Assembly (NCBI GenBank): GCA_965203365.1
Contig: OZ241878.1
Location: 3,224,001 to 3,288,000 of the forward strand
DNA from: VYFG01 sp965203365
GTDB taxonomy: Bacteria > Pseudomonadota > Gammaproteobacteria > Arenicellales > Poriferihabitantaceae
DNA: 64,000 nucleotides
Reading direction: 5' to 3'
Shown: positions 35,944-45,054 of the stretch, piece after piece
Layout: each line of letters begins with the position of its first letter
Position numbering within the stretch: position 1 is the first letter of the stretch
Translations under genes and position numbers: made by a program
Notes under the pieces: model-generated
What the model saw: the letters and a program-made list of their open reading frames with translations, nothing else
The model's database searches: none
Told to the model about the DNA's origin: nothing

Positions 35944-36405
35944 TCAGTTGTCGGAAGACTCGGCTCGATTCATCTCCATCCAGTACTCGAATAGTTCGTC
36001 CGGCCAAAGTGATGAAAACCAGATGATGATGGCAAAGATATCGTCGTCAGATAGTATTTCCCGGCTCCAGGCCGGCATGTTGCCGCCTATGGACAGAGTC
36101 CCCTGACGAATGGTATGCATCAGAGAGTACAGGGAATGATGCCACGCGTGGGCAGTTCCGTTCAGGGGCGGTGGTGGGAGGTTTCCCTGTGCGTCTCTTT
36201 GTTTCCAGTTGGGAGTTGTGCCTTCCGCATTGGCGCCATGACAGATTGCACAGTGGGTCTTGAAAAGGTCTCGACCTTGGTTCAAGATGTCCGGATCAGT
36301 TACGCGTGGTATCGCCCCAACTGTGGCTTGGGTCGACAACCAGAAGCATGCTCCGATGAGCAGCCACTGTACCCTTCTTAGTTTTGGCAGGGAGCGAACC
36401 GCCAT
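35944..36405 (-). CDS. Class I monohaem cytochrome c
   Basis: About 153 residues with an N-terminal signal or anchor (WLLIGACFWLSTQATVGA) and a single CAICH haem motif (THCAICHGANAEG) near residue 55. The sixth ligand is the methionine in IGGNMPAWS. The C-terminus (WPDELFEYWMEMNR) resembles small cytochromes attached to oxidase or sulfur-oxidation systems. ATG 36405 (MAVRSLPKLRR) gives a more typical signal peptide than the upstream ATG 36423. It converges on tctA and is divergent from cobQ, so it is probably its own transcription unit. Confidence 0.85.
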   Translation of the reverse strand: MAVRSLPKLRRVQWLLIGACFWLSTQATVGAIPRVTDPDILNQGRDLFKTHCAICHGANAEGTTPNWKQRDAQGNLPPPPLNGTAHAWHHSLYSLMHTIRQGTLSIGGNMPAWSREILSDDDIFAIIIWFSSLWPDELFEYWMEMNRAESSDN

Positions 36406-36423
36406 TGTGTTATCCGGGTTCAT

Positions 36424-36757
36424 GGAACCGGTCGCCTGATTTCTGATCGGTGGTGAAAAAGACCAGCCGTCTCAGGGTAGTCGGTGATGTTCGGTGATCG
36501 CGACAACTCGAAAGCGACATGATACTCGGCCTACCAGTCAAGGCCATCATTTCTGCGATTTTGTCCAGGAATCTGACAACGGACGGGCCGGGGCACCGCA
36601 GGCGAGATACCGAGCGATCTGACGAAGCAGCATTTGTCAGACTGGCAAAATGGCGATGGAATCCAAATCGTGGAACACTATTTTACCCGACTTCGCGTGT
36701 CGACAGTGGTGGGTTTTCGTGAAACCAACGGCCTTATTTCCGATGAGATGACTCCTG
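36424..36757. other. Divergent promoter region, cytochrome c / cobQ
   Basis: About 330 bases between divergent starts. It presumably carries promoters for both genes. A cobalamin riboswitch was sought because cobQ follows, but no B12-box-like sequence was seen. No gene is supported here. Confidence 0.4.
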
Positions 36758-38254
36758 ATGCGCTTCAATAGGTTCAAGGCGATCATGATTCAGGGGACGG
36801 CTTCGAGTGCTGGCAAGAGCACCGTGGTAACGGGGCTGGGTCGTCTGTTAAGTCGTAACGGATTTCGGGTTGCGCCATTCAAACCCCAGAACATGGCGCT
36901 TAACAGTGCGGTCACCATGGATGGAGGTGAGATTGGTCGCTCCCAGGCAGTCCAGGCTTTGGCCTGTGGGGTTCCGCCCCACAGCGACATGAATCCAATA
37001 CTACTGAAGCCGGTCCGGGATTCGGTGGCGCAGGTGGTTGTACAAGGCCATGCTGTCGGGAATTTTGAGGCGGGCGAATATCACGGTTACAAGTCGGTCG
37101 CCATGTCCCGGGTGCTCGAATCCTGGGACCGGCTGGGCCGGGATTACGATTACATCATTGTCGAAGGGGCGGGTAGTCCGGCGGAAGTGAACCTGCGGGA
37201 GGGCGATATCGCGAACATGGGATTCGCGCTTGAGGTGGGTTGTCCGGTGGTGTTGGTGTCGGATATTGACCGAGGGGGAGTGTTTGCACACCTGATGGGC
37301 ACGATGGACTGCCTCTCGGATCAAGAGAGACAGCTTGTCAGGGGATTCCTGATTAACCGATTTCGGGGGGACTGCCGCCTGCTGGCGCCCGGTATCGACT
37401 GGATTTCAGGCAGGACGAACAAGCCCGTTCTGGGGGTATTGCCATGGCTGAACGGATTGTACTTGCCGTCCGAAGATTCGGTGGAGGAAGGATCGGAGTT
37501 GGGGGCTGGCGTTCCACTGCTGCGGGTCAATGTCCCCCGGTTCCCTCGGATGAGCAATCACACCGACTTTGATCCACTGCGACTGCATCCTTCGGTGGAC
37601 ATCAGGTTTGTAGGAGCAAAGGCAGATATCCCGCCGACGGATCTGGTGATTTTGCCAGGCAGCAAGAATACGGTGGCTGATCTTGACTGGCTCAGAACCA
37701 ATGGCTGGACACCATACCTGCAACGTCACTTGAGATACGGCGGCAAGCTGATGGGAATCTGTGGCGGACTTCAGATGCTGGGGACCTTCATTCACGACCC
37801 GGGAGGGGTCGAGGGCCCGCCGGGGTCATCGCCTGGACTGGGATGGCTGGATGTTGAAACGACACTCGAGCCCGAAAAGCAATTGTGTAACGTGACGGGG
37901 CGGTTGGTGTCGGATGGCGCAGGTGTGCGCGGCTATGAAATTCATACGGGGAACACCAGCGGAATGGAACACTACGAGGCTTTTTTGCAGTTGAATGACG
38001 GCAGGCGTGACGGTGCAGTATCAAATGATCGCCAGATCATCGGTACCTATGTACATGGCATATTCGATCAGGGAGAGGCGTTGGATTCACTGCTGCGGTG
38101 GATCGATCAGGATGGAAAGGTCAGTGGCGGGAATGGGTTCGAGGGGCTGGAAACAGATGCGTTGCAGGTCCGGGAGTTCGACCGACTGGCGGATACTCTG
38201 GAGGCGGTGCTCCCCCTGACGCAGTGGCTGGACTTGATGCAACGCGTGGATTAG
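36758..38254 (+). CDS. cobQ: Cobyric acid synthase
   Basis: Amidates the b, d, e and g side chains of adenosylcobyrinic a,c-diamide, using glutamine and ATP, in cobalamin synthesis or salvage. 498 residues. The N-terminal P-loop domain has MIQGTASSAGKSTVVTGLGRLL and PFKPQNMALNS. VEGAGSPAEVNL, RGGVFAHLMG and LPGSKNT follow. The C-terminal glutamine amidotransferase domain carries the nucleophile in GICGGLQMLG and the YEIHTG and GTYVHGIFD segments. All are canonical. No other cob genes are in the window, so it is either isolated or part of a dispersed salvage set. Confidence 0.95.
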   Translation: MRFNRFKAIMIQGTASSAGKSTVVTGLGRLLSRNGFRVAPFKPQNMALNSAVTMDGGEIGRSQAVQALACGVPPHSDMNPILLKPVRDSVAQVVVQGHAVGNFEAGEYHGYKSVAMSRVLESWDRLGRDYDYIIVEGAGSPAEVNLREGDIANMGFALEVGCPVVLVSDIDRGGVFAHLMGTMDCLSDQERQLVRGFLINRFRGDCRLLAPGIDWISGRTNKPVLGVLPWLNGLYLPSEDSVEEGSELGAGVPLLRVNVPRFPRMSNHTDFDPLRLHPSVDIRFVGAKADIPPTDLVILPGSKNTVADLDWLRTNGWTPYLQRHLRYGGKLMGICGGLQMLGTFIHDPGGVEGPPGSSPGLGWLDVETTLEPEKQLCNVTGRLVSDGAGVRGYEIHTGNTSGMEHYEAFLQLNDGRRDGAVSNDRQIIGTYVHGIFDQGEALDSLLRWIDQDGKVSGGNGFEGLETDALQVREFDRLADTLEAVLPLTQWLDLMQRVD

Positions 38255-38812
38255 GCCTCTGGCAAAATCGGTCACTCAATCGAGTCGGGAACATGAAGCG
38301 AATAAGACGTTTGCGTCGAGTCAATGAGGGTCTGCCTCGGGGCGCCGACACTGCGCGGCTCGTCGCGAGATCATCGCGGAGACAAAAAACTGCCGATGCG
38401 ACCACAATTGGTGCCTCTGTCGGGTGGTATTCGATCGGACACGGTGATCAGGGCAGTTGTCCATCGGACTGAACCTACCGTCAAAAGACCTAATTTCGGC
38501 GACAGTGTGGTCTGACCGGAAACCGGTCAAATGACCTGCATGAGATCGGGACAGTATCGGCTTGGTGGCTGACCCACACCACGCATGATGTCGAAGAGTG
38601 ATCCCGTGTCGATCAGCAATGCCGGTCACGAGGGTGCTGGACTGTCTGCTTAGTGTGACCGAAAAGGTCAGCGTTTCGGGACACAAGATGTCAGTTCACC
38701 GGGGAAGTGGTCATCAGAGAATTCGCACAAACACAGCCACTGGGGTCGGCGGGTGAATTGATTGATCTTGGTATCAATGCATAATTAGGACTCCGCATCC
38801 TTTGACCCCAAA
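38255..38812. other. Gap of about 560 bases between cobQ and the TauE gene
   Basis: Frames on both strands up to 124 codons have no family resemblance and contradict each other. Nothing else was recognised. The promoter of the TauE-like gene must lie here or farther upstream. Confidence 0.35.
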
Positions 38813-39556
38813 TTGTTGCTTTCTCCCTTGGTACTGTTACTCGTGCTGGTCGTCGGTATGATGATCGGCGGTATCGGGATTGGCGGAGTACTGCAGGTTC
38901 CGATATTGCACTTCCTTGGGGACATACCGATTCACGCCGTGATCCCAGCCTGTCTATTGGCTTACCTGCTGCCGGGAATTGTCGGTGGACTGGTCTACTA
39001 TCGCCACGGCAGCTTGGGAGGATCCTGTGTCTGGCAGGTCTGCTTGGGGGCAGTGCCCGGAGCCTTGCTGGGATCTTGGCTGTTGCCTTTTGCCTCCGCA
39101 CGAATTCTGGAAATCCTGGTCGCTCTGATGATCCTGTTCAGTGGTGTGGATGCGCTGGTTCGGAAAAAGCAGGCACCACGAAGACGTCAAGGACTGGGGG
39201 CATTCGGATATGTGGCAGCCGGTGCGGTGACCGGTACGGTATCCGCTCTGACGGGTGCTGGCGGACCGCTGACCCTGGTGCCAGTTCTGATCTGGTTCGG
39301 GGTGCCAGTTCGACTTGTCGTGGGCCTGGGCCAAGTGATCCAGATCCCGGTTTCACTCGTGGCCACCGTGGGCAATCTCCATCATGGAGTGGTGGAGCTG
39401 AAGCTCAGCCTATGGTTGACCGTGGTGCTTTCGGCGGGGGTGCTGGTCGGTGGATGGGTGGCCCATCGGCTGCCGGAGCAGAAATTGAGACAGGCGGTTG
39501 CGTTTCTACTGACCTTGGTCGGTGGGGTGATGCTGATCCGGTGGGTATTGTTATAG
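38813..39556 (+). CDS. TauE/SafE-family anion exporter
   Basis: A 247-residue inner-membrane protein with about eight hydrophobic segments in two related halves, as in TauE/SafE (formerly DUF81). Conserved half-repeat motifs are GIGGVLQVPILHFLGDIPIHAVIP and VTGTVSALTGAGGPLTLVPVL. Members export sulfite, sulfoacetate or other small anions. The start is TTG 38813, so the first codon is uncertain. No sulfur or taurine catabolic gene adjoins it, although a sulfatase and a rhodanese occur elsewhere in the window. Confidence 0.85.
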   Translation: MLLSPLVLLLVLVVGMMIGGIGIGGVLQVPILHFLGDIPIHAVIPACLLAYLLPGIVGGLVYYRHGSLGGSCVWQVCLGAVPGALLGSWLLPFASARILEILVALMILFSGVDALVRKKQAPRRRQGLGAFGYVAAGAVTGTVSALTGAGGPLTLVPVLIWFGVPVRLVVGLGQVIQIPVSLVATVGNLHHGVVELKLSLWLTVVLSAGVLVGGWVAHRLPEQKLRQAVAFLLTLVGGVMLIRWVLL

Positions 39557-40055
39557 TCTGGACCTGCCATTTGCCATAAGGTGGGTGGCAGGTTATGGAC
39601 AGACCCACCGGGATTTGGATGTGCTCGTGAATCTCGCTCCCCATCTGCGTAGTGTCTGCCCCGGCTCTTCAGACCGGACGAAGGCGTCGGGTGCCCCGGA
39701 CAGGTGGCATGCCGGCCTATGAGTCCGGTTGCTTTCCTTGGGCAGAGCTCCGCATATATGGCAGCGTGCAGGCCGTAAAGGGCATGTTTCGGCAGAGTTC
39801 CGGGCCCCGTCCACAGGCGCCTTGTGACGATAGGACTCCTTCGCCCTGCGGTCTATGCCGATGACTCACCCGCAGTTTCTCGGTGCGCGTCCTTGACGTG
39901 TCGCTGCCTGCAGATCAGTATCTTTCCGACCTCTTTATGCCCAAGTAGTCGCCTCGCCCCAAAGGTTTGGATATGGCCTTGGGAACTAACTTGCCGACGG
40001 GTTGTTTGGCGCTCTGTCGGTCCTGTCCATGCATCGCCCTCCATTGGTGAGGGAA
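39557..40055. other. Gap of about 500 bases
   Basis: Between the convergent TauE and M24 genes. Short frames on both strands are unconvincing and nothing else was recognised. Confidence 0.35.
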
Positions 40056-41240
40056 TCAAGAAGACAGAAGCGTATCTTCGTGGGGGTAGTTGGAAAGGGT
40101 CTCGGTTCCTTTTTCGGTTACCAGAACGACCTGTTCCAGCTTCACACCTTCGCCTCCGAGGTCCGAGCCGGTGAAACTTTCCACGCAGATGATCATCCCC
40201 GGTTCGATCATTCCATGATACTGTTCCTGCCGGTCTTCGGGATAGAACAGCTTGGGATATTCATCCGACAAGCCAACGCCGTGCGCGAAGAGCGGATACC
40301 GATGCGCAATGAATTCCGGGCGACGCGGATAGATGCGCTGTCCGAATTCGTGCAAGGTGATGCCGGCCTTCAGTTCCGCTGTGTTGTGCTGAATCTCTTC
40401 CCAGGCATGCCGATACAGGTCACGTTGTGCGGTGATGGGTGGCTTATCGCCGCATAGCCAGGTTCGTGAAATGTCAGCACAGTAGCCGAATGGGCCGATC
40501 ATGTCGGTATCGAAGGCCACCAGTTCGCCGGTGTTGATCACACGATTGCTGGCTTCCTGCAGCCAAGGGTTGGTACGTGGGCCGGAGGCTAGCATCCGAC
40601 CCTCCATCCAGTCACCATCATGGGCAATATTGACTTGGTGCAGGATCGACCAGAGTTGATTTTCGGTGATCCCCGGGACCAAGGCCTGCTGCATCGCGGC
40701 CATACCGTGCTCTGCTACCGCAATGGAGTAACGCATACAGGTGATTTCTTCTTCGGACTTGATGGTTCGGGCCCGTTCCATCAGAGACTCTCCGCTTTCC
40801 AGACGAAACCTGAGGTGTTTCAGTGCACCAAAGACATCCGCGGGCAACCCCTCCACAGCGATTCGAGCGCGATGGGGTTGTTCACCGATCTCGCTGAGAA
40901 ATCCTTGTACATCCCGGGCAAATCGTCTGGCAGCGGTTTGAAGGTCGAATCCACTGTCGAAGGGGTGGAAACCAACGCTGGGCCGATAGTCATCCACTAG
41001 ATCGTAATTCTGGTGGTAGGCGCCATGCAGTACCACGGGTCCTTGCGCGGGCACGAAGAGATAGGATGTCGGAATATGGGACTGGAACAGGGGATATTCC
41101 CGAAAATCGATGGCGTAGCGAAGGCTGATCGGCTGCAGCAGGACCGCCATGGGAGTATCGGTGTCCATCAGCATTTGCCGAACGCGGGACAGCCGGTACT
41201 GGCGCAGGGCGGACAGGTCGATGGGGGGTGGTGCTAGCAT
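40056..41240 (-). CDS. M24-fold metalloenzyme, DddP-like
   Basis: A 394-residue pita-bread-fold protein. Metal-site residues are D244 and D246 (AFDTDMIGP), D256 (CADISRTW), H320 (FAHGVGLSDEYP), E354 (ICVESF) and E369 (GEGVKLEQ). The extra Asp in DTD and the RMLASGPRTNPW motif are features of the DddP group, DMSP lyases that descend from M24 peptidases. As I recall DddP, its metal ligands have nearly the same spacing. The protein lacks the roughly 50-residue N-terminal extension of DddP, and many M24 relatives are peptidases or prolidases. It lies downstream of pxpA on the same strand after about 120 bases. Fold is certain; DMSP lyase activity is a hypothesis. Confidence 0.85.
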   Translation of the reverse strand: MLAPPPIDLSALRQYRLSRVRQMLMDTDTPMAVLLQPISLRYAIDFREYPLFQSHIPTSYLFVPAQGPVVLHGAYHQNYDLVDDYRPSVGFHPFDSGFDLQTAARRFARDVQGFLSEIGEQPHRARIAVEGLPADVFGALKHLRFRLESGESLMERARTIKSEEEITCMRYSIAVAEHGMAAMQQALVPGITENQLWSILHQVNIAHDGDWMEGRMLASGPRTNPWLQEASNRVINTGELVAFDTDMIGPFGYCADISRTWLCGDKPPITAQRDLYRHAWEEIQHNTAELKAGITLHEFGQRIYPRRPEFIAHRYPLFAHGVGLSDEYPKLFYPEDRQEQYHGMIEPGMIICVESFTGSDLGGEGVKLEQVVLVTEKGTETLSNYPHEDTLLSS

Positions 41241-41362
41241 GGCGGAAGCTCCATCCAGTGAGGGGATGGTCGGTTACGGGGCATTCGGGGATAACCCACT
41301 AAAGGTGAACAAGGTGAACAACAGACATCCCCTGTCGCCAACTTCGATGGATGAGGACTGGT

Positions 41363-42133
41363 TCAGACTGTGGGTGCCCGAATGGTGATGCCGTTGCGTT
41401 CCAGAGCGGACCGAATCTGCTGGGCCATTTGGACTGCGGCTGGGTTGTCACCGTGCACGCAGACGGACTCGGGTTGCACATCGAAGAGAGTGCCGTCAAT
41501 GGCTGTGATGGCCTGCTGGTCAAGTATTTTCAGCACACGTTCAGCGGCCATTTCAGGATCATGAATCACCGCTCCATTCTGTTGTCGGGAGACCAGGGTG
41601 CCGTCCGCATTGTATTCGCGATCAGCAAATATTTCTCGAATCAACGGTCCAGTTGCTTCGGATGCCTTTTCCAGATGAGTGGCGGCTTGGGCCAAAATCG
41701 GTATGTCGGGAGCCACCTGGCGAAAGGCATCGACACAAGAGCGTGCCAGAGCCTCGTCTTCACAGGCCATATTGGACAGTGCGCCATGCAACTTAATATG
41801 CGAAACCTCCACCCCTTCGGATTGCGCGATACCCAGAAAGGCTCCCACTTGGTAGATCAGGTCTGCTTGCAGGGCGGATCTGTCCGCTACCGGAAGACGC
41901 CGCCGTCCAAAGCCCCGTAGATCAGCAAACCCTGGATGAGCCCCTGCGGCCACCGCCTTTTCTCGGCATAACCGGATGGTGGTCACCATCTCCGAGGCTC
42001 CCCCGGCATGAAAACCGCAAGCGATGTTTGCGCTGGAGACAATTTGAAGCATGGTCTCATCGTCACCCATCTTCCAAGGGCCATAGGATTCCCCAAGATC
42101 GGCATTCAGGTCGATGGAAAGTATCTGTGCCAT
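41363..42133 (-). CDS. pxpA: 5-oxoprolinase subunit A (LamB/YcsF family)
   Basis: Cytosolic subunit of ATP-dependent 5-oxoprolinase, which opens pyroglutamate to glutamate. 256 residues. The start reads MAQILSIDLNADLGESYGPW, then ANIACGFHAGG, GAHPGFADLRGFGRR, HIKLHGALSNMA and the C-terminal ESVCVHGDNPAAV, all canonical. It follows pxpC on the same strand after about 160 bases and precedes the M24-type gene. With pxpB and pxpC it makes a complete enzyme. Confidence 0.94.
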   Translation of the reverse strand: MAQILSIDLNADLGESYGPWKMGDDETMLQIVSSANIACGFHAGGASEMVTTIRLCREKAVAAGAHPGFADLRGFGRRRLPVADRSALQADLIYQVGAFLGIAQSEGVEVSHIKLHGALSNMACEDEALARSCVDAFRQVAPDIPILAQAATHLEKASEATGPLIREIFADREYNADGTLVSRQQNGAVIHDPEMAAERVLKILDQQAITAIDGTLFDVQPESVCVHGDNPAAVQMAQQIRSALERNGITIRAPTV

Positions 42134-42291
42134 ATGGGGTTATTACACACAATTCATCGGTGGAAACCAACAAAGAGGGTCAAGATTCATGCAGGTGTGC
42201 CATCACAGTATCGTATAGACCAACGCTATCACAACTGGTCTGGGGGGTCCAGTGGCGTTTGCCGGCATTCAGAAGCCAGCATTGAGTGGAA

Positions 42292-43332
42292 TTATGGGGC
42301 ATCCGCTGAGACGGTACCACTAATCAGGTTATAGGCCAGAAGATCGTCGATCTGTTCCGGTGTTCGAGTCCGTCGCCTCATGCGACTGGCAAGTGACTGC
42401 ATTTGTGCTTGCCAAACTTCCAGCGCCTTGACGGCTTGGTCCGTGTTGACCAAGGCGAACCGGAAGGGTTCGCCGGTGGGCAGTTGCGCCGCTGCTACGA
42501 TATCTGCGGATATCACCGTGGCAATCCGGGGATAGCCGCCAGTGGGCTGGTGTTCCCGCATGAGGATGGCCGGGAAGCCATCACCGGGGACCTGAATGTC
42601 GCCCAACATGACCGGGTCTGACAGCCCGGTCAGAAGAGACTCGAAAGGGTTTGCGGCCGCCGGGTCGAGTCGCATGGCCATCCGGTCTCTGCGAAGGGAG
42701 ACAGCAAACGCTTCTGATAGCAGACGCTCCCGACTTTGCGGGCTGAAACGTCCTGAATGCGGACCCCATACGACCCGGATGGTCCGTTGGGACAGGTAGC
42801 CCGGGACCGGCAGGTTGTGGGGAATGGGGTCGGACTTTGTCAGCGTGCGGATGGAAAGACATGTTCGAGACGGAAGCGGTTGGCCATCCAGACCACCGAC
42901 GCCCGCCCGCAGATGGGTTCCCCGGGCGCCAATTTCCATCGGGGTGTCAAAGCCGCCGGCGACATGAAGGTACCCATAGGTGCCGCTGCCTTCAGTGTGG
43001 CTCAGCACGGGACCGACATTCAGCCACTGACCCGGATGCAGGCAGAAGCTTGAGCGCCATGGTACGGGGGTGCCGCCCAGATTGGCCGTCATGGCGGCAC
43101 CGGTCAGTGCACACCAGCAGACACCATTGCGCACTTGGAATCGACCACCATAACTGGCCATTTCCAAGGCGGCACTTCCCGAAGGGTTTCCGAGCAGGAT
43201 TTCGCCTTCTCGCATGGCCCAAGGGTCCATGGCACCACCTGCGGACAGCCCGAAACGGGCATATCCCGGTCGGCCGGAATCCTGGATGGTCATGGTCGGT
43301 CCGGTGGATTCAATTTCAAGGAAAGTGTTCAT
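42292..43332 (-). CDS. pxpC: 5-oxoprolinase subunit C (biotin-dependent carboxyltransferase-like)
   Basis: Large subunit of the PxpBC kinase-like pair, 346 residues. Family motifs: TIQDSGRPGYARFGLSAGGAMD, GNPSGSAALEM, LTGAAMTANLGG, YLHVAGGFDTP, RVVWGPHSGRFSPQS and VMLGDIQVPGDGFPAILMREHQPTGGYPRIATVI. The ATGA overlap with the pxpB stop (43329-43332) shows translational coupling. The CTD-type architecture matches PxpC (formerly YbgK). Intact. Confidence 0.94.
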   Translation of the reverse strand: MNTFLEIESTGPTMTIQDSGRPGYARFGLSAGGAMDPWAMREGEILLGNPSGSAALEMASYGGRFQVRNGVCWCALTGAAMTANLGGTPVPWRSSFCLHPGQWLNVGPVLSHTEGSGTYGYLHVAGGFDTPMEIGARGTHLRAGVGGLDGQPLPSRTCLSIRTLTKSDPIPHNLPVPGYLSQRTIRVVWGPHSGRFSPQSRERLLSEAFAVSLRRDRMAMRLDPAAANPFESLLTGLSDPVMLGDIQVPGDGFPAILMREHQPTGGYPRIATVISADIVAAAQLPTGEPFRFALVNTDQAVKALEVWQAQMQSLASRMRRRTRTPEQIDDLLAYNLISGTVSADAP

Positions 43333-44072
43333 GACACAGGATGCGGTGTGACAATCATTTCACCGGCCGCCGCCGAGGCGGCCAGCTCGGCGAAACGGTT
43401 TGCGTCAATCGGGGTGAACCTGACCTCATCGCCAGGGGACAGAAAGAAATAGGGTGGGCGATGGCGGGAAAAGGTCAAAAACGGTGTCCGACCGATTGTC
43501 CGCCATCCGGTGGGAATGACAGTGGCGAACAGCACCGCTTGACGAACGGCAATGGAGATTGATCCGGCGGGCACCTGTGGTTTGACATGGTTCAGTCTAG
43601 GCAAGTCCCACCGTTCGGGCAAAGGACCGAGATAGGCACATCCGGGAGCGAACCCAAGCATCAGAACCCGCAGTGTCAGGGCACAGTGTTCCTCAATGAC
43701 CGATTCCACATCACAACCCATGGCCTTCGCCACCCCATGGATATCCGGTCCGGATTGACCTCCGTAATGGACCGGTAATTCCCAGAGTCGTCGGCCCGAG
43801 ACGGGCTCGGTGGCCAGCCAGTTGCGGCTGTCAAGCTGTTCCTGGATTCGCCGATGCATGCGGGTGGCCGATATCATGAGCGGGTCATACTGCACCAGGG
43901 CACCGCGAATGGCCGGGGTGATTTCCCGTACTTCCGGCCATTGTTGTGCTTCGATGGCCTGACTGAAAGCATGGGCGGCATTGTTGATGCGGGTCTCGAG
44001 TGAGTTTCCGAACAGCACCATGAGGCCACAATCGCCAGCAGTCAGAATCTGCGGAAACACTTCCCGGGTCAT
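43329..44072 (-). CDS. pxpB: 5-oxoprolinase subunit B (PxpB)
   Basis: Partner of PxpC, 247 residues. It shows DCGLMVLFGNSLETRINNAAHA, the VQYDPL segment, LPVHYGGQSGPD, the LMLGFAPGCAYLGPLPE motif and the C-terminal VPAGSISIAVRQAVLFATVIPTGWRTIGRTP. These are the conserved KipI/YbgJ family elements. It is the first of the minus-strand pxp genes and its TGA overlaps the pxpC ATG. The GST gene ends about 65 bases upstream on the same strand. Confidence 0.94.
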   Translation of the reverse strand: MTREVFPQILTAGDCGLMVLFGNSLETRINNAAHAFSQAIEAQQWPEVREITPAIRGALVQYDPLMISATRMHRRIQEQLDSRNWLATEPVSGRRLWELPVHYGGQSGPDIHGVAKAMGCDVESVIEEHCALTLRVLMLGFAPGCAYLGPLPERWDLPRLNHVKPQVPAGSISIAVRQAVLFATVIPTGWRTIGRTPFLTFSRHRPPYFFLSPGDEVRFTPIDANRFAELAASAAAGEMIVTPHPVS

Positions 44073-44138
44073 GGTGGGGTGGTTTCAGCGGCCCTGAATG
44101 GCTGGGCGGCGGATGTGAAAAAGCCAATACAGGGCGGT

Positions 44139-44810
44139 TTACTGAACGTCGGCACCCTCGGCTTCCAACCGGATCCAGTCCACCAGAGACCCGCCGTACG
44201 AAATCATGGCATGCCGACGATAGGCGGGTCGTTCACGCAACCGATGATACCAGGCTTCCATGGCCGGCAGGGAGGGCCGCTCAATGGGTAGGGTGAAATA
44301 CCGATGAAACAGAACGCCGAGCGGGATGTCTCCCATGGTAAATCTGGCTCCCGCCAGCCATGGTGTTTTCAACAGACGGGCTTCGGGAACGGACAGCAGC
44401 GAACCCGAGGCCCGAATGGCCAGTTCAATGGCGTTGTGATCCTGGGATTCGGGCGGAGTTCGGATGAGACCGAAGAAAACCGGCATGAAGGCCGGGTAAA
44501 ACGTAGTCTTGGTCCAGTCCATCCACTGGTCCGCCACCGCCTGTTCGTAGGGATCTTCGGGCCAGAGGGTGCCCATCCCGTATACCTGTGCAAGATAACG
44601 CACAATGGTATTGGATTCCCATAGAATCTGGCCGTCATCATCCAGCACAGGGACCAGACCGTTCGGATTGAGTTGGCGGAATGTGGCGTCGTCATTACCG
44701 CCGAAAGTGCCCCCGAGATTGTGTCGTCTGTATGCCAGTCCGAGTTCCCCGATGGCCCACATGGCGCTCATGACGTTGCTGGAATTGCGTCGGCCCCAGA
44801 TTTCAATCAT
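44139..44810 (-). CDS. Glutathione S-transferase family protein
   Basis: A 223-residue cytosolic GST. The N-terminal thioredoxin-like domain has MIEIWGRRNSSNVMSAMWAIGELGL (Ser-rich catalytic start), FRQLNPNGLVPVLDDDGQILWESNTIVRYLAQVYG with the cis-Pro and glutathione-binding ES. The helical C-terminal domain includes LLKTPWLAGARFTMGDIPLGV. The frame extends upstream to 44963, but ATG 44810 matches the family start. Whether it acts in detoxification or as a maleylpyruvate isomerase is unknown. The zeta-class SSCS signature is not present, which argues against the latter. Confidence 0.92.
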   Translation of the reverse strand: MIEIWGRRNSSNVMSAMWAIGELGLAYRRHNLGGTFGGNDDATFRQLNPNGLVPVLDDDGQILWESNTIVRYLAQVYGMGTLWPEDPYEQAVADQWMDWTKTTFYPAFMPVFFGLIRTPPESQDHNAIELAIRASGSLLSVPEARLLKTPWLAGARFTMGDIPLGVLFHRYFTLPIERPSLPAMEAWYHRLRERPAYRRHAMISYGGSLVDWIRLEAEGADVQ

Positions 44811-44929
44811 GATGGTTCCCTGAAGGATGAATGGGCCATTGTAAGCTCTGTCTGGTGCCGATGGAGAAGAAATTTGGAAGGATTCGAAATCAAATCGGGG
44901 GATTGTTGGTATGGCCAGTCCAAGACAGT

Positions 44930-45054
44930 TCAAGACAAAGAAAAATAATCTATAAAAATACAATTACATAAACTAAAGACAACACAATTCGATTTGATTT
45001 CAGTTACACAAAATAATATTCTTCATTCTCCCGTTCTTTTTTATATTTGGAATT
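44930..45054. promoter_or_regulatory. AT-rich divergent promoter region
   Basis: This short interval between the GST gene (minus) and the rhodanese gene (plus) is far more AT-rich than the neighbours, with AATAATCTATAAAAATACAA and TTCTTTTTTATATTTGG. Multiple -10-like TATAAA sequences occur on both strands. It is likely to hold promoters for both directions. Exact boxes were not resolved. Confidence 0.35.

Noticed and set aside
36424..36757. Cobalamin riboswitch before cobQ
   Set aside because: No B12 box or conserved riboswitch core was visible in the interval.
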